Assembly (NCBI GenBank): GCA_002286715.1
Contig: NSJX01000026.1
Location: 186,001 to 250,000, forward strand
DNA length: 64,000 nt
Origin: Dentipellis sp. KUC8613
Lineage: Eukaryota > Basidiomycota > Agaricomycetes > Russulales > Hericiaceae
Direction: 5' to 3'
Numbering within the stretch: position 1 is the stretch's first letter; each line of letters opens with the position of its first letter. The notes under the pieces were generated by a model. The model worked only from the letters and a program-made list of their open reading frames with translations, was not told the DNA's origin and ran no database searches. Of this stretch, positions 1 through 16,042 are shown piece after piece. A program made the translations under genes and the position numbers.

Positions 1-81
1 GACAGATTTACACAGTATACAATCGTCTGTTTCATCGATCCTCATATCGACGTACCCAGAAAACATCCAGCCAACCCGTCC

Positions 82-1980
82 CTATGCCAGACGCCGAGGG
101 CCCACCGAATTGTTGTGCTCTGTCCTGGATGGATCAGAATATGCACGGGGACGTATACGAAGCGGCAACGTCGGAGGAAGGGGATTGCCAAAGGTCGCCC
201 CCGGCGGGGAGCTGACCGGGAACTGCACAGCGCTGCCACTGTCCGAGTCGTGCCCGTCTGCCGAAGAGAAGTAGTACGCCCGTAAATTCGCCGGCAGTGG
301 GCCTCGGGGCGGCTCGGGGCTGGCGGAAGGACTGAAAGTGGCGCTGGACTCGGAGGATATGATGGAAGACTCCTCGGCGATGCGATACATGCCATCTCGC
401 CCGAGCGTAGATGACACTGGGGCTAAGGAAGGAGAAGGTGGTTCACGGAAGATCAAAGGGGGTGGAGCGATGAGCCTAGGGGCCCAGGATGGCTTGAATG
501 AGGGTGAGGGGTCAAGCGCGAATGGCTGAGGCATGGGGAGGGCGTCATGGAACTCGCGTGGAGCAGAGGCGGTGGAATAGATGCTCGCTGAGTCCAGTGA
601 ATTCGTCCGGCGAAGGGTCGGGTGAGGCCTACTAGAGGAGCGCGAGACGACGGCTGCGGGGGGAATAGGTCGTGGGAGGGATGGCTGGGGCATCTTCGCG
701 TGAGATGGGCGGTGCTTCTGCTTCTTTGACTCGGCAGAACGTGAGGAATGCGAAGAACGCGTCGAGTGTGGTACTGTGAGAGTCGACGGCTTCTGCGAAG
801 GTGGTTTCCGAAGAACCTTGTTCGATGTTGGTAGCACGACGACTTTCGGATGAGGGGTAGTAGCCGTCTGGAGCGTCCTCATCACCTGCAGATACGATGC
901 GTTCTGCACGGAGGCCATCGACGACTTGGAGAAAATGCTCATGTTCTCGATATCGCCATATGTGGACGACTCCATGCTTTCCCTCCGCGACTCTTTCTCC
1001 AGCACCACGTTCCTCCGTCTGATGGCACACCAGGCGACAAAGAGCACCATGTTAATGGCCACGAGCCCCCCAGCAACGATGCCAATGATGCCGCCGAAGC
1101 CGAGATTTACATCTCTCTTTGCGAGGACCTATGCAGAGAAGCGTCAGCGTATACGAAGCTAATGAGATGGAGATACACGTACGTGGGTACTCATCATCGC
1201 CGTGGACGGGCTCGTACTTGACGAATTGGGGACACCCGGGATTCGACCAGAACCTTACGAGGAGCATCATATATAGGGACGTACCCTAATTCCCGAATTC
1301 CCTGGAAGACAGGTCTGATGGGTCATAGTGAGATGGGATTATAGAGATACAGCGACGTTCATCGTGGTCGCACCATGCGAAGAGCATGGCACGCTATTCG
1401 GAAGGGCCAACCTGTCCTATATTGGGAATCGCCATACATACGCCCCCGAGGCCATAACAGAACAGCGACGTCGTCAGGTCGGACGTAGAGAGCGATAAGC
1501 CGTGTTGCACATGGAATGTGCTCAGACGAGCCTGCAGCGAGTCTGTTAGAAGGAGCGTGAGAAGTGTCTCCATATGATGGCAGTGCGAGTGATTGCAGTT
1601 GAGCTGGATACCCCACGCAGCATGGAAAGTCACAAGTATTCGAGCATGTGGAAGACGGGCTTAGCGCTCGATGATGTCGAATGTGCACATAGTCATGCCC
1701 CATTGATATTACTGCCGGGCGGCAGCATGGTGAAGATAAACCCCCAAGACCGTGACGTGCACTCACCAAGGCCAGTGACGGACATCGCATGAGTCCGACC
1801 GTCAGGGAGAAAGAGTTCCGTGACTCCGAGAAATCAAATCCGGTGGTAGAATGAGGCCTCGAATGACGGAGAGGTGATGAGAAGCGATTCGGAGGATGGT
1901 CATGGCAAGAGCGACCACCCACCCATGACGACCACCGAGCCATAATTCTGGTATCGTGATACATAATGAACATCATCTAC
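82..1980 (-). CDS. Single-pass membrane protein with Ser/Pro-rich cytoplasmic tail
   Basis: The last exon (82-1130 region) is clear. It encodes a short stretch, then a glycine-rich hydrophobic segment (GGIIGIVAGGLVAINMVLFV followed by AWCAI), a basic stop-transfer RRRN, and a roughly 300-residue tail rich in Ser, Pro and Arg that ends at the TAG at 82-84. The preceding exon (about 1190-1290) ends with NPGCPQFVKYEP and is joined through an intron near 1135-1185. This layout (small ectodomain, one membrane helix, long low-complexity cytosolic tail) is common in fungal Mid2/SKG6-like surface sensors, but no diagnostic domain is visible. Exons upstream of about 1300 are uncertain. A candidate first exon lies near 1775-1800, where an ATG is followed by a GTGAGT donor. 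The function is unknown and the 5' end is tentative. Confidence 0.55.
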
Positions 1981-2330
1981 ACCTGTAAATGAGAAGAAGA
2001 GCGCTGGAGCTCGGTAGAAGAACGGGAGAGGAGACGGAAGTCCGAGGGAGAGGTCGGTGCCGGGTCAAGCCACGTGCGAAAAAATTGGGCAGGGATTTGC
2101 TCAGCTTTGAGCGGTTTGCACGTTTCATCCTGCCTCCTCCTCCTCTAACGACTTGCGTCCTTGCAACGTCTTCACGACCAGTCGACGGGTCAAAAGTACT
2201 CCACTTTCACTCTTTTAGAAGCCTCAGGCCATCTGTATCTCAGTTCTTGTCTTTCGGCACTCAAGCATAGATCTTCATCTCTTAGACTTCTATCGGATCG
2301 TCTCGTTTCTGTATTTTCACGTCCCAAGCC
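1981..2330. other. Divergent intergenic region, membrane protein / eEF3
   Basis: About 350 bp between the uncertain 5' end of the minus-strand membrane protein gene and the eEF3 start. The half nearest eEF3 is pyrimidine-rich (about 2180-2330), as is usual for the 5' leader of a highly expressed fungal translation gene. No clear TATA box was seen. Confidence 0.4.
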
Positions 2331-5300
2331 ATGTCTCCTGTCGCAACCAATCAACTGGACTCCGTCTTCTCTCCTCTTCTTGAATCCCTTCGAACAGCAC
2401 CAACAGCACCAGGTATTCACGAATCTTAATTTCCGCATTTTTCATCGACCAATCATATGTCTTCTAGATGCTAAGGCCGCTGCTGATAAAATTGCCCGCG
2501 AAGTGTCTAGCCATGGCCTTCACTCCCTTTCGTGAGTTTATGGGTCTCCGTGGGATGCACTCATTATGCTAACCAGGCTTCAGGGACGGTGGTATCCTGA
2601 CCACCCTCCACAAATTTGCTTCCAACAAGAAGTCTGGGTATGAACGCGAGTCTGCCCCGATCGCCTTCCAGTCCCTCGCATCCGTCCTTGGCCCCGCCAG
2701 TGGACCTCTACTTCTTCCATCTCTGTCGGTGCTGTATGATCTGTACATGGACAAGGGCGATGTCGTCAGGCAAGCCGCCTCCAGCGCAACTAAAGCGATC
2801 CTCAAACTATTCCCTCCGGAGGCGACTCGTGTCGTCTTCCGTACACTCGAAGGAATCCTAGAGAACGGGAAATGGAGAAGCAAAGTTGGTGTGCTGGATG
2901 CGATGAAGGGCTTTGTTTCTACATCGGGGAGCTTTGTCGCCAACGAGTTAGGTGCGGTGCTGCCCAAGGTTGAGGCAGCTATGCACGACACAAAAGCAGA
3001 GGTACGTTTTGCTCTTCTTTCTGTCCTTGTCCCTAGCTCACCCATATCAGGTATCCTCGGCCGCCGTCAAATGTGCGACGGCCCTCTGCACGACGCTCGA
3101 GAACGCTGATCTCGCACCCCATATCCCTGTCCTCGTCAAGTGTATGTCGGACCCCGCCTCCGTGGCAGCATGCATCAAGTCCCTCTCAAACACCACCTTC
3201 GTCGCGGAAGTGACCGCGCCGGCTCTTGCCGTCCTCGTCCCCCTTCTCACACGTGCTTTGAATGACCGAAGCATGGAAGTCCAACGCCGTACCGTCATCG
3301 TCATCGATAACCTGGTCAAGCTTGTTCGGGACCCCACCATCGCCGCTACGTATCTCAGCCCCTTGTGCGAGGGTGTTGAGAAAATCGCCAAGGGCGCTGC
3401 TTTCCCCGAGGTTCGTGCCTTTGGCGAGGCTGCCTTGGCCACTTTGCACAAGTCTGGTGCTTCTGCGTCTGGACCCCCGCCGGCTCGCCGCGACGTCGAA
3501 GCTGAGGCGAAGGTTGCGCGGGACACTATTGTGTCGCTCCTCGCGAATCGTGCACCTTCCGCCAGCCCCACGGACTCTCTGTTCTCTCAGTCTGTTGACT
3601 TCCAGGCTGCCCTCGTCGCAGATCTCATCCACGCCAAGCGCTTTACCGATAAGGACGCCTGGAATCGTTGTGTTGGTGTGTACGCGGGTCCCTGGTTATC
3701 CGCTGATGGACAGGACGGCGCTGCATTTGCTGAAGTTGTCCGCGAGCATTTCTGGGGCATCGAGAAGGTACGTTGGCATGGATCCATCAGATTCACTTGT
3801 CTGACACACAACATCTAGGCGAAGTACGCGCCGGTTCAGAGCGCCAACGATGAGGAGGGCGAACTCCTTTGCGATACCATTTTCTCCCTCGCATACGGCG
3901 CATTGCTGCTGCTGTCCCACACGCATCTGAAACTCTACCGTGGTCGCCGCTACGGTATCCTCGGTACGAACGGTTCCGGCAAGTCGACGCTTATGCGTCA
4001 GCTTGTCGAAGGGAAAGTAGAGAACTTCCCTCCCCAGGATCAGCTTCGCTGCGTCATGGTCGAGCATTCGCTGCAAGGCGAGGACACTTCGCTGTCCGTT
4101 ATAGATTTCATTGCTTCCGGTGAGTAGTCAAGAGCGCTTGACGAAGATCAATGCTGACTGGGCTTCTAGACAAGGCGTTGGCCAACGTTCCCCGTGAGAA
4201 GATCCGAGAGCAGCTGTTAGAGGTCGGATTTGACGATGGGCGTCAAGCTGAACTTGTTGGAGGCCTGTCTGGTGGATGGAAGATGAAATTGGAGCTTGCC
4301 AGGGCTATGCTGTACAACGCTGATCTCCTCTTACTTGATGAGGTGCGCCTTGCAATCGCTATCTACTCTCGGCGTTTACTGACCACTTTACATTTTTAGC
4401 CTACTAACCACGTGCGTAAATCGATCCCGAGTTTCCATTGCTTTGCTGAAGGCTTTTTCAGTTGGATCGAGCATCCGTAAAATGGCTCGAGCAATACCTG
4501 ATCTCTCGCAAATCCGTAACTTGCTTGATTGTCAGTCACGACAGCGGGTACGTGCTTGTGTTTCATGCTGCCGTGTTCTAAACTCACAGTTGCCAATAGC
4601 TTCCTAGACAACGTGACATCAGATATCATACACTATGAGAGCAAGAAGGTTAGTGCTTCATTCACGCATTCGCGGGTTATGGGATCTAACTCGCTTTGCT
4701 TTATATAGCTCGTGTACTACCCGGGAAACCTTTCGCACTTTGTAGAGATTCACCCAGAGGCGAAGTCATACTATACCCTAGCCGCCACCTCCGTAAAATT
4801 CGCGTTCCCCCCACCTGGAGGCCTCATGGGAGTGCGAAGCAACACTCGTGCCATTCTCAAGATGACCAATTGTACATTCACGTACCCGGGGAAGACGACC
4901 CCTAACTTAATTGATGTAAGCTGTGCGTTGTCGCTGTCTAGGTTAGTGCATCATCCACGCTCCTGCTGTGCTTGGGCTCAATTGTTTCAATTTCGGACAG
5001 TCGTGTAGGAGTAATTGGACCCAATGGAGCGGGTAAATCTACGCTCATCAAATTGTTGACTGTATGTCTATCTTCCGTAGCGGGAATAAGCATGACGCTG
5101 ACTTTGGATGCAGGGAGAGACGGAGCCCCAGCAGGGCACTGTCTATAAACATCCTGCTCTGCGTATTGGATACGTGTCACAGCATGCTACCCATCACATT
5201 GGTCCGTCTATACGCCTCTTGATGTTCACAAACGCTCATGCCTATTTCCGTAGAGCGTCATCTCGAAAAGACGCCCATTCAATACATCCAGTGGCGTTTC

Positions 5301-6545
5301 CAGGATGGACATGACCGTCAGTACTTTTTTTCTCTCTCTACGACGTCTTGACTCACCTTCTCAACAGGCGAAATCCTGGAGAAGGCCACTCGTGCTCTGA
5401 CGGAAGAGGACAAGGCTCTTCTGGAGACCGAATTCGTTGGCAAGAACGGCGCGCGCCGCAAACTCGAGGTTTGTTCGCTACAGTTATTGATATCTAAAAT
5501 AGACACTGACGATGCGTATCACTAGCTTATCATGGGTCGTCAAAAGCTCAAGAAGTCCTTCCAGTACGAGATCAAATGGCGTGGTCTGGACCACAAGTTC
5601 AACACATGGCTGCCACGCGAGGAGCTGCTCGCGAAGGGCTTCGGCAAGCTGGTCCACCAATTCGACGATCTCGAATCTTCGCGGGAGGGCGCCGGACGAC
5701 GGGAGACTGCCGCCCATATCGTACGGAAGCATCTCGAAGACATCGGCCTCGACGGCGATATCGCACAATACAACGAAATTGCGGGTCTGTCCGGCGGTAA
5801 GTCGACGATCGAGTTCTGTTTAGGCTTCGCTCATCCGTGCGGTTGGCCTTCCAGGTCAGAAGATCAAGCTCGTCATTGCTGCTTGCTTGTGGAACAACCC
5901 GCAGGTACAGTCATCGGTTCCAGAATCCAGTACTTCGTTGCATTAAGCTTTTTGACTACAGATCTGCGTCCTCGATGAGCCTAGTAACTTCTTGGACCGA
6001 GAAGCGCTTGGTGGCCTTGCGGTCGCCATCCGGGACTGGGCCGGTGCAGTCGTAAGTAATTGTCTTTCTTTGTGCAAAGTCAGATGTGCTCAACCGATCG
6101 ATCCCCCCCCAGGTCATCATCTCTCACAACGAAGAATTTGTCACTGCTCTCTGTACGTAGCCGTAGCGTCTCCTTAATTTCGGAACCAGCAGCTCATCGC
6201 CGTCTTCTAGGTTCCGAGATCTGGCAGATCGAGGCCGGTCGTATGACGCACAAGGGCAAAGTTGCTGTCGTCGAAGACGCCTTCGCAACGGCCAAGTCAC
6301 CGAAAGGAAGCGGCGCCAACACGCCTGCACGCTCGCGGACGCAGACGCCGGCTGCATCGGCTGCCGCCACGCCTGCTGGCAGCGGCGCGGAAGACAAGCC
6401 CGCAGACGGCTCTGCACCTGTCGTCAGGAAAAAGAAGAAAATGACGCGCAACCAGATCAAGGCGCAGGAGGAACGCCGGCGTCTGCGGAAGCTGCAGTGG
6501 CTGCAGACTGGCGGCCCTCGGCCGGAGGATACGGATTCGGATTAG
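2331..6545 (+). CDS. TEF3: Translation elongation factor 3 (eEF3), ABC-F-like ATPase
   Basis: The product is the fungal ribosome-bound ATPase that helps release E-site tRNA during elongation. The start at 2331 (MSPVATNQLDS) opens an N-terminal HEAT-repeat region (about 2331-3830). The first ABC cassette follows, with Walker A GTNGSGKST near 3965, signature LSGGWKMKLELARAML near 4265 and Walker B DLLLLDE near 4325. The second cassette has Walker A GPNGAGKST near 5020, the eEF3-specific chromodomain-like insertion (YEIKWRGLDHKFNTWLPREE, 5560-5640), signature LSGGQK split by an intron near 5795-5855, and H-loop IISHNEE near 6120. A Lys-rich, ribosome-binding C-terminal tail ends in EDTDSD at 6545. 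The gene has a dozen or more short introns. The predicted length of about 1,050 residues fits the family. The second Walker B reads DEPSNFLDR, where most homologues have DEPTN. Confidence 0.95.
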
Positions 6546-7343
6546 ATGGGGGCTCGAGGTTATCATAGAGTTTCTGAAGATTGCATTCTCTCGTAATTGT
6601 CGTCCAATATGTTTATTTTCCGAGACCGGGGTTTCTGTTATGTTTGTTTTAATTGCAACTGGTGTTTATATCAGTTCTGACAGAGCAAAAAAGCCAAAAG
6701 ACATTGGAACCGCTGTACTGACACCGAGGGCACTGGGCACGCAAGGCACACCGAGGGTTCAGAACCCCGGTCTGCTGTGCACGCGTGCTTCTCGCATGCA
6801 CATCGGCTGTCGGCGTGTTGAGAACGTGGTTCGAAATTTGCTTCCGTGTCTCCCTCGCGGCTTCCACGTGTGAGCCTCCTGGCCGACGTCGACCGTGTAA
6901 AGCGACCGAATTCGATCCAGCACCCAGCATTGGTGCCTCTACCACATGCCAACGCCAGAAGTCGTTAGACAAGTGCAGTTTGTGCAATAACTTCCAAGCC
7001 AGCTGTCAATGGGATTAAGTCTCGCGAATACTACGGTTGCTATTTTAGGAAGTGGCTGCTCGGGGATGCGACCATCACCATTTGTAGTGCGGAACCCGAA
7101 TTTTGCAGGTTCTGCCACAACAGCCTCCATGGCAGCGGCACCCATCGATGCTTGCTCATTCCTTTCTCACTCGATCCTGCTGTATACCCACAGCTACAGT
7201 GCGCGCAGTCGGTATGGCTTCCTCGTGTAGACCACAGCAAGGCATCCTGCCGTCTGCTGCTCTAAATGTTGATACGCCCCGACACGGACCCCATCTCTCA
7301 CCCTCTGCCCGCCTGTCCTGACAACCCCGACTTCCATTCATCC
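6546..7343. other. Intergenic region between eEF3 and AA9 gene
   Basis: About 800 bp. The first 100 bp is AT-rich and probably the eEF3 3' UTR. The rest should hold the AA9 promoter. Short ORFs on both strands show no recognisable domain and no supporting gene structure. No tRNA or repeat was seen. Confidence 0.5.
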
Positions 7344-8787
7344 ATGGCTCTAGAGCTGACAGTCGTCTACTTGGCGCTCGTGCTATTTCTCGCTATACCG
7401 TCGGCACTCGGCCACGGATTTATCCATCATGTACTCGTAAACGGGCAAGCCTACCCCGGCTGGAATCCGTTTGTTGATCCGTAAATACGAGTCCACGATC
7501 AGGCGCCGCGCAGAGTATCTCAAATGTCTTGTTCGCAGATACAACAGCCCCCCGCCCGCGAGAGTGATCCGTAAGATCCCTAGCGATGGACCCGGTCGGT
7601 TTCCCCATTCCGATTAGCCTGTTCCGTCGTGGGCGCGCTGACGAGCATGCATACCGTACCAGTTGCCGACGTGTCCGCTTCTGACATTGCATGCAACACG
7701 GGTGGACAGAGTGGGACCTCGCAAATAGCAAACGCCAATGCAGGGTCGCAGGTCACTTTCCAATGGGACTACGTAAATAGCGTCGCTCTACTCGCACGAG
7801 GCTTCGTATTGACGTAGATGTGTGTAACAGTGGCCCGCAGGTGAGAGAAATGGTGCCTACGAAACGGGGATGACTTGCGAGCATGCTCCTATTAGATCAC
7901 CTGGGACCGGTGTCCACCTACATGACATCGTGCAACGGCGACTGTTCCTCATTCGATGCGTCAAATGCCCAATGGTTCAAGATCAATGCTGAGGGGTACG
8001 ACAATGGCCAATTTGCGTCCGCGAAGTTGATTGCAAGTGAGTGGCTTGACGACGAGGCTTCGTCTTCGGTGGCGTCTTCTGGAAATCTGACTCCTCCTTG
8101 GAAGACAATGACACTTGGACGTCAACTATCCCCGCGGCACTCGCGGATGGGCAATACGTACGTCCATATCCCCTGCGAACGTAAATAAACGTACTGACAA
8201 TTCCACTGTAGCTGATGCGCCATGAGATGTGCTCCTCCCTTCCCATACGAGCAACGACTCCTCGCTAATTCCGAGATCTAGTGTCGCATTACATTCCACT
8301 GGTGATCCGCAGTATTATCCCAGCTGCACGTGAGTCACACAATCTTTATCTGATCGAGAAACCTTCGTCTGAGAGCTCGTATAGGCAAGTTAACGTCAGC
8401 GGGGGTGGTTCTGGCATCCCGTCAGGCCAATACCTGGTGTCCATACCCGGTCTCTACAATGGTGTCCAATGGCCGAATATATATAACAATTTCCAGGGCC
8501 TCACGATCCCCGGCCCTCCTGTGGTTCAATTTGGCGGTGCCGCTGCCGCATCTGGACCGGCAGCGACGTCTGCGTCCTCCACGTCGCCAGGAGGATCGTC
8601 GACTGCAAGCACACCAACGCCGACGTCCTCGGAACGTGGCAGCATCACCAGGTCTACCGCAGCGCACGCATCCACTGGCAGCCCTGCGTCTGCGAAAGGA
8701 AATCTAAACGGCCAATGCAGCTTAAGCTTGGCACGTAAACGCTCGCTGAGCAGACGCCATGCCCAAATGCATCAGAAAGCGCACTGA
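7344..8787 (+). CDS. AA9 lytic polysaccharide monooxygenase (formerly GH61), secreted
   Basis: This is a copper enzyme that cleaves cellulose or related glucans oxidatively outside the cell. The start at 7344 gives a signal peptide ending ...PSALG, followed by HGFIHHVLVNG, so the mature protein begins with the N-terminal His of the copper brace. The second brace His lies in DHLGPVSTYM (7895-7925). Other family marks are DIACNTGG (7683-7710), LMRHEIVALHST spanning an intron at 8229-8281, and SCTQVNVSG near 8330-8400. The stop is at 8785-8787. There are about eight introns, and one internal exon is only 10 nt long (7831-7840). In-frame stops in the genomic sequence disappear once the introns are removed, so I see no disruption. 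The C-terminus is a Ser/Thr/Ala-rich linker with a basic end and lacks a recognisable CBM1 cellulose-binding module. Confidence 0.9.
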
Positions 8788-9812
8788 TCCAGGCCGATTT
8801 TATGTAAGGGACGCCCCACTATCTTTGGTGATGCGCCCCTCATACTTCGCCACCAGGACTCATCTGTGCAAGGTGGCTTCTGGACGAGGAACTGCAGACG
8901 TAGATGCTGCGTCATATCGATGGATGAGCAAAGGCTGCTGCCTATAGGCTGCGGGGTGCACGCCGCCGTGCCTTGGTGTCGTATTTAGTATTTAGTGTTT
9001 ATTAGGCTGCAGTGCGGCCCAAACTGTCTTTAGTCGTATTCTATCGAATGTATGTATGTATATATGTGCGCCGGAGCTGGAATCGCATGTCCGAGGCTGA
9101 GTGTCCCAAAGTGCACAACGAATTTGTCGGCGAGATCTCTTGGGCTGCCATTCTCGTCCGTCATGACGCCCACCGACGCACCGAGCCTGAGACCATCGTG
9201 GACGATCGAGGATGGGGAAGCAGATTAGCACCCGCATCCCGCAGATAAGCTCGCACGGCAGCTGGAAATTAAACCAGTGCCGATATTAATGAACCTGAGG
9301 TCCTCCGTCGGGAGCTGGACGAGGTCCCATGACCACACAGGGATGACGAAACCCGAGGAGACATCATCCCGCGAACCCCGATGTCGGAATGGCAGTCAAG
9401 GAATTCGAAGGAGCTCGAGGGCGCGCACAGAAGTGTAACATAGGAAATAAATAGATAATGAGAAACCGGAAAGTCAGTAGGATGTATGGCGTGTGGTGTG
9501 TATGAGTATAGTAGAATAAAGTAAGGAGCGTCAGGGTATGAGGTATGGTGCGACAGACATGTACATACAAGGGGACAGATATACAGCGCATGGGACCAGG
9601 GAGTATGGTATATAGATAGCTACAGGAAAGGAGAGCATGATGAACAACATAAGAGCAATGTAACGATCAGATAGATCGATTAACCAGGACAGCAGTACGA
9701 TAGGATGCATGCAAATAACTAAGGGGAGAAAAGACGGTGGGATCAATGAACATCTTTAGGGGGGAAGATTATCGCAGAGTTTACACTAATGTCCCAGGGA
9801 CATGAATAGCGC
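8788..9812. other. Convergent intergenic region, AA9 / homeodomain gene
   Basis: About 1 kb between two converging genes. It should contain both 3' UTRs. A short TGTA/TATG-type simple repeat lies at 9045-9065, and 9430-9760 is AT-rich. No coding region or structural RNA could be supported. Confidence 0.5.
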
Positions 9813-11114
9813 TTAATATCCGTGGGCCCACTTGCGGGGGTCGTCGGTGCGCCCGCGGCCGCCAGGGGGCGACGGGGATTGGTGACGACCCATGGACATA
9901 GGCGGCGGAGAACGCGAGGAGTACGAGCCTGGCGGGCCGGTCATGGAAGTGGGGCTGGCGACAGATGAGCCGCCGTAGCTGGGGGACACAGCGCGTGCGG
10001 GTGCGGGGACCGATCCCGAAGAGCCGCTCGAGGTGGTCGCGGCAGTCGCCTGGCGGCCGCCCTGGCGCATCGATTGCCGCTTGTTCTGGAACCTGAATGG
10101 GGAATTAATGAATCTCGGAGAGGACAATAAGGCCACGCGCGTGCGCGGCGTCAGAAATGAAGAGGCATACCAAATCTGCACGCTCCGTGCAGTCATGTCC
10201 AGCTTCCTCGCCAACTCGGCGCGCTCCTCTGTCGACGGGAATGCTGTGCGGTTGTAGGTATCATTCAGAATCGCCAGCTGGTGTGCGTCGGCGCGCTTGC
10301 GCTTTTTCTTGATCGCCGGCTCGTCAATGTCGTAGTCGACAGCAGGGATGGTGGGTGCGCCGCGGGCATAAGGGCCCGACGCGACGCTGCGAGAAGTTGA
10401 TGTGCGCTCGACGTTTGCGTGGCCTTGCTGATAGGAAGGGGCAGCCTGAGTCACTGTGCGAGCTGCGCTCGTCGTTGGGTAGCCAGTCGACTGCATCGAC
10501 TGATACTGGGGATAGGAAGGAGGGTACGCAGCCTGGGGAGAACGGACATTGTTCAAGGCAGCAGGCACCTGAGCGCCCGACTGTGCGTAGTATGTGTTCG
10601 GAGCAGGGACGTTCAGTGGTGGGAGGTGGTGGCGGGGGTCCGTAGAGACCGGCGGCGACGAGCGACCCTGGTACCCCGTCGAGTAGGCTTGCTGCGTGTA
10701 TCTCGGGTCACGCTGCTGGTACGCATTGTACGACGTCGGTTGCTGTTGCGCAGCTGGTGTTCCATCTATATCAACAATGTCAGCTGCTCACCCGTCGGCA
10801 GTCATTCGCGCTCACATGTGTAATGACCGTAGCCGGACGTGGGGTCGTATGACACGGGAGTCGAGCGCTGTTGTGCGTAATGACCGGCGTAGTTGCCAGA
10901 AACTGGATTGAAACACTTGAGCGTCAATACGCTGCAGTCATTGAAATAACAAACCTGGAAGGTTAACGGTTGGGAATGCTTCAGTGAGCGAGGGCAGAAC
11001 TATACGCCTACCCTGTACTGGCAAGGACGAACCATTGTGAGAATCACCCGCTGGCGGGCTTCTCTGCTGTCTCCCGTAAGGGTCGAGGTAATAAGTATCA
11101 CGGGGGACGGACAT
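9813..11114 (-). CDS. Homeodomain transcription factor
   Basis: The start at 11114 gives MSVPRDTYYLDPYGRQQRS, a low-complexity Gln/Tyr/Pro-rich N-terminus. The homeodomain starts at a basic KKKRKRADAHQL near 10310. It continues through LNDTYNRTAFPSTEERAELA and LDMTARSVQIW. After an intron (about 10092-10172, interrupting helix 3 between W and F) it reads FQNKRQSMRQ. The invariant WFQNKR recognition-helix core is therefore intact. The C-terminal part is rich in Ser, Pro, Gly and Thr and ends KWAHGY with the stop at 9813. Two or three further introns lie between 10750 and 11040. This is a nuclear DNA-binding regulator of the fungal homeobox class, some members of which act in development. The target genes cannot be inferred, and I do not assign a named orthologue. 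Confidence 0.87.
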
Positions 11115-12256
11115 AGTAGTTAGAGAAGGAGAAGAAGGATGGTAATATGAGTTGAAATTGAACTGAAAGGTCTCGGGTATTAAGTAGTCTGGAGTCTGGA
11201 CACGAGGAGCCGGCTGCGCTTGTCGGATGTCGAGGCAGTGAGGGCTAGACGACCGGGAGCATGGAGTCCAGTTGGCTTAGCCACGAGGTGAAGGTGACTC
11301 CAACGGGCAGGGCAAGGGGGTGCAGATAAAAAGAGAGTGCGTCGAGGCAACTTGTCAAACCACGAGTCGCCGACGAGGAGCAGTGCAGGACGGAATGATG
11401 GGGGGAGGGAGGAAGGCCGGTGTGCAGCTGGTTGACTTTCCCAAGTGAATATACGAACAAGGACTTCCTGTCACGGTTCGCGGACCTTCCTTCACCGCAC
11501 CTAAATCAGCGATCTCTTTTCCGATCAACCAGATCCAGCATCGTCTTACGTGCTTCCTGCACGGTTTCCTGTGATGCTGTCCAGTCTGCTGCAAAGGTTC
11601 AATTCAAACGCCATGTCATTGCGATCGTCGTTGCCCTCAGTCCCGAGTAGTCCCACCCATTGCCTCATTCAGACGAAATCGATTTAGTCTCGACCAAGTT
11701 GCAGTCTCAGGCGTCCCCCACGCGCCGCCAAGGAGTGGGGGCTATTAAGTGTCGATAGCGGGCACTTGGAGGACAGCCAGCCCGCACGTGGAGCGAACCG
11801 GTTGTCCGACTGAGGAATGTCTACAGCCGGATTCCTTACGCAACACATACGAGCGCACGGAGTCTTGTCGAGCGACTCGGAACGAGGACCGCGAGGCAGA
11901 GCCGGCGCGCGAGTGCAGGCTGCATGTGCAGGTTGACACATGTGCCTTCTTCCCTTTATAAGTCGGAACGGAGACAAGAAACGAGACGGAGGCGGCAAAT
12001 ATGCGCGAAGTGTTTCAGGACGGGGCAAGGAGGAGCACGTAAGTGGAGAACAGCGCTCGGCGGGGAAGGAGGCGGCAGGCGGCGGCGGCGGCGGCGGTGT
12101 CGGCGTCGGAGACGGAGGAAAGGCAGGAAAGAGTGATCAATGGCACGTGGTGTATATCCTAGATCAGTCTCCTTCAGCCGACTGCCGGACACTCTCCGAG
12201 AGGCGAACTGACTGACTTGTCCATCCTCTCTAGGGCCTACGCCCAACGCCTGACAC
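11115..12256. other. Shared divergent promoter, homeodomain gene / NDR kinase
   Basis: About 1.14 kb between two head-to-head start codons. It contains a GGC-type trinucleotide run (about 12071-12100) in the presumed kinase leader. There is also a very short upstream ORF (ATG at 12139, seven codons) before the kinase start. Small ORFs in the region have no domain. Confidence 0.5.
12071..12100. repeat. GGC trinucleotide simple repeat
   Basis: A run of GGC units, interrupted only at its ends, upstream of the kinase start codon. It probably lies in the 5' leader. Confidence 0.8.

Positions 12257-16042
<3,786 letters not shown>

Noticed and set aside
7484..8330. AA9 gene as a pseudogene because of in-frame stops
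   Set aside because: Every stop falls in a short GT..AG intron. The spliced frame is continuous and keeps the copper-site residues.
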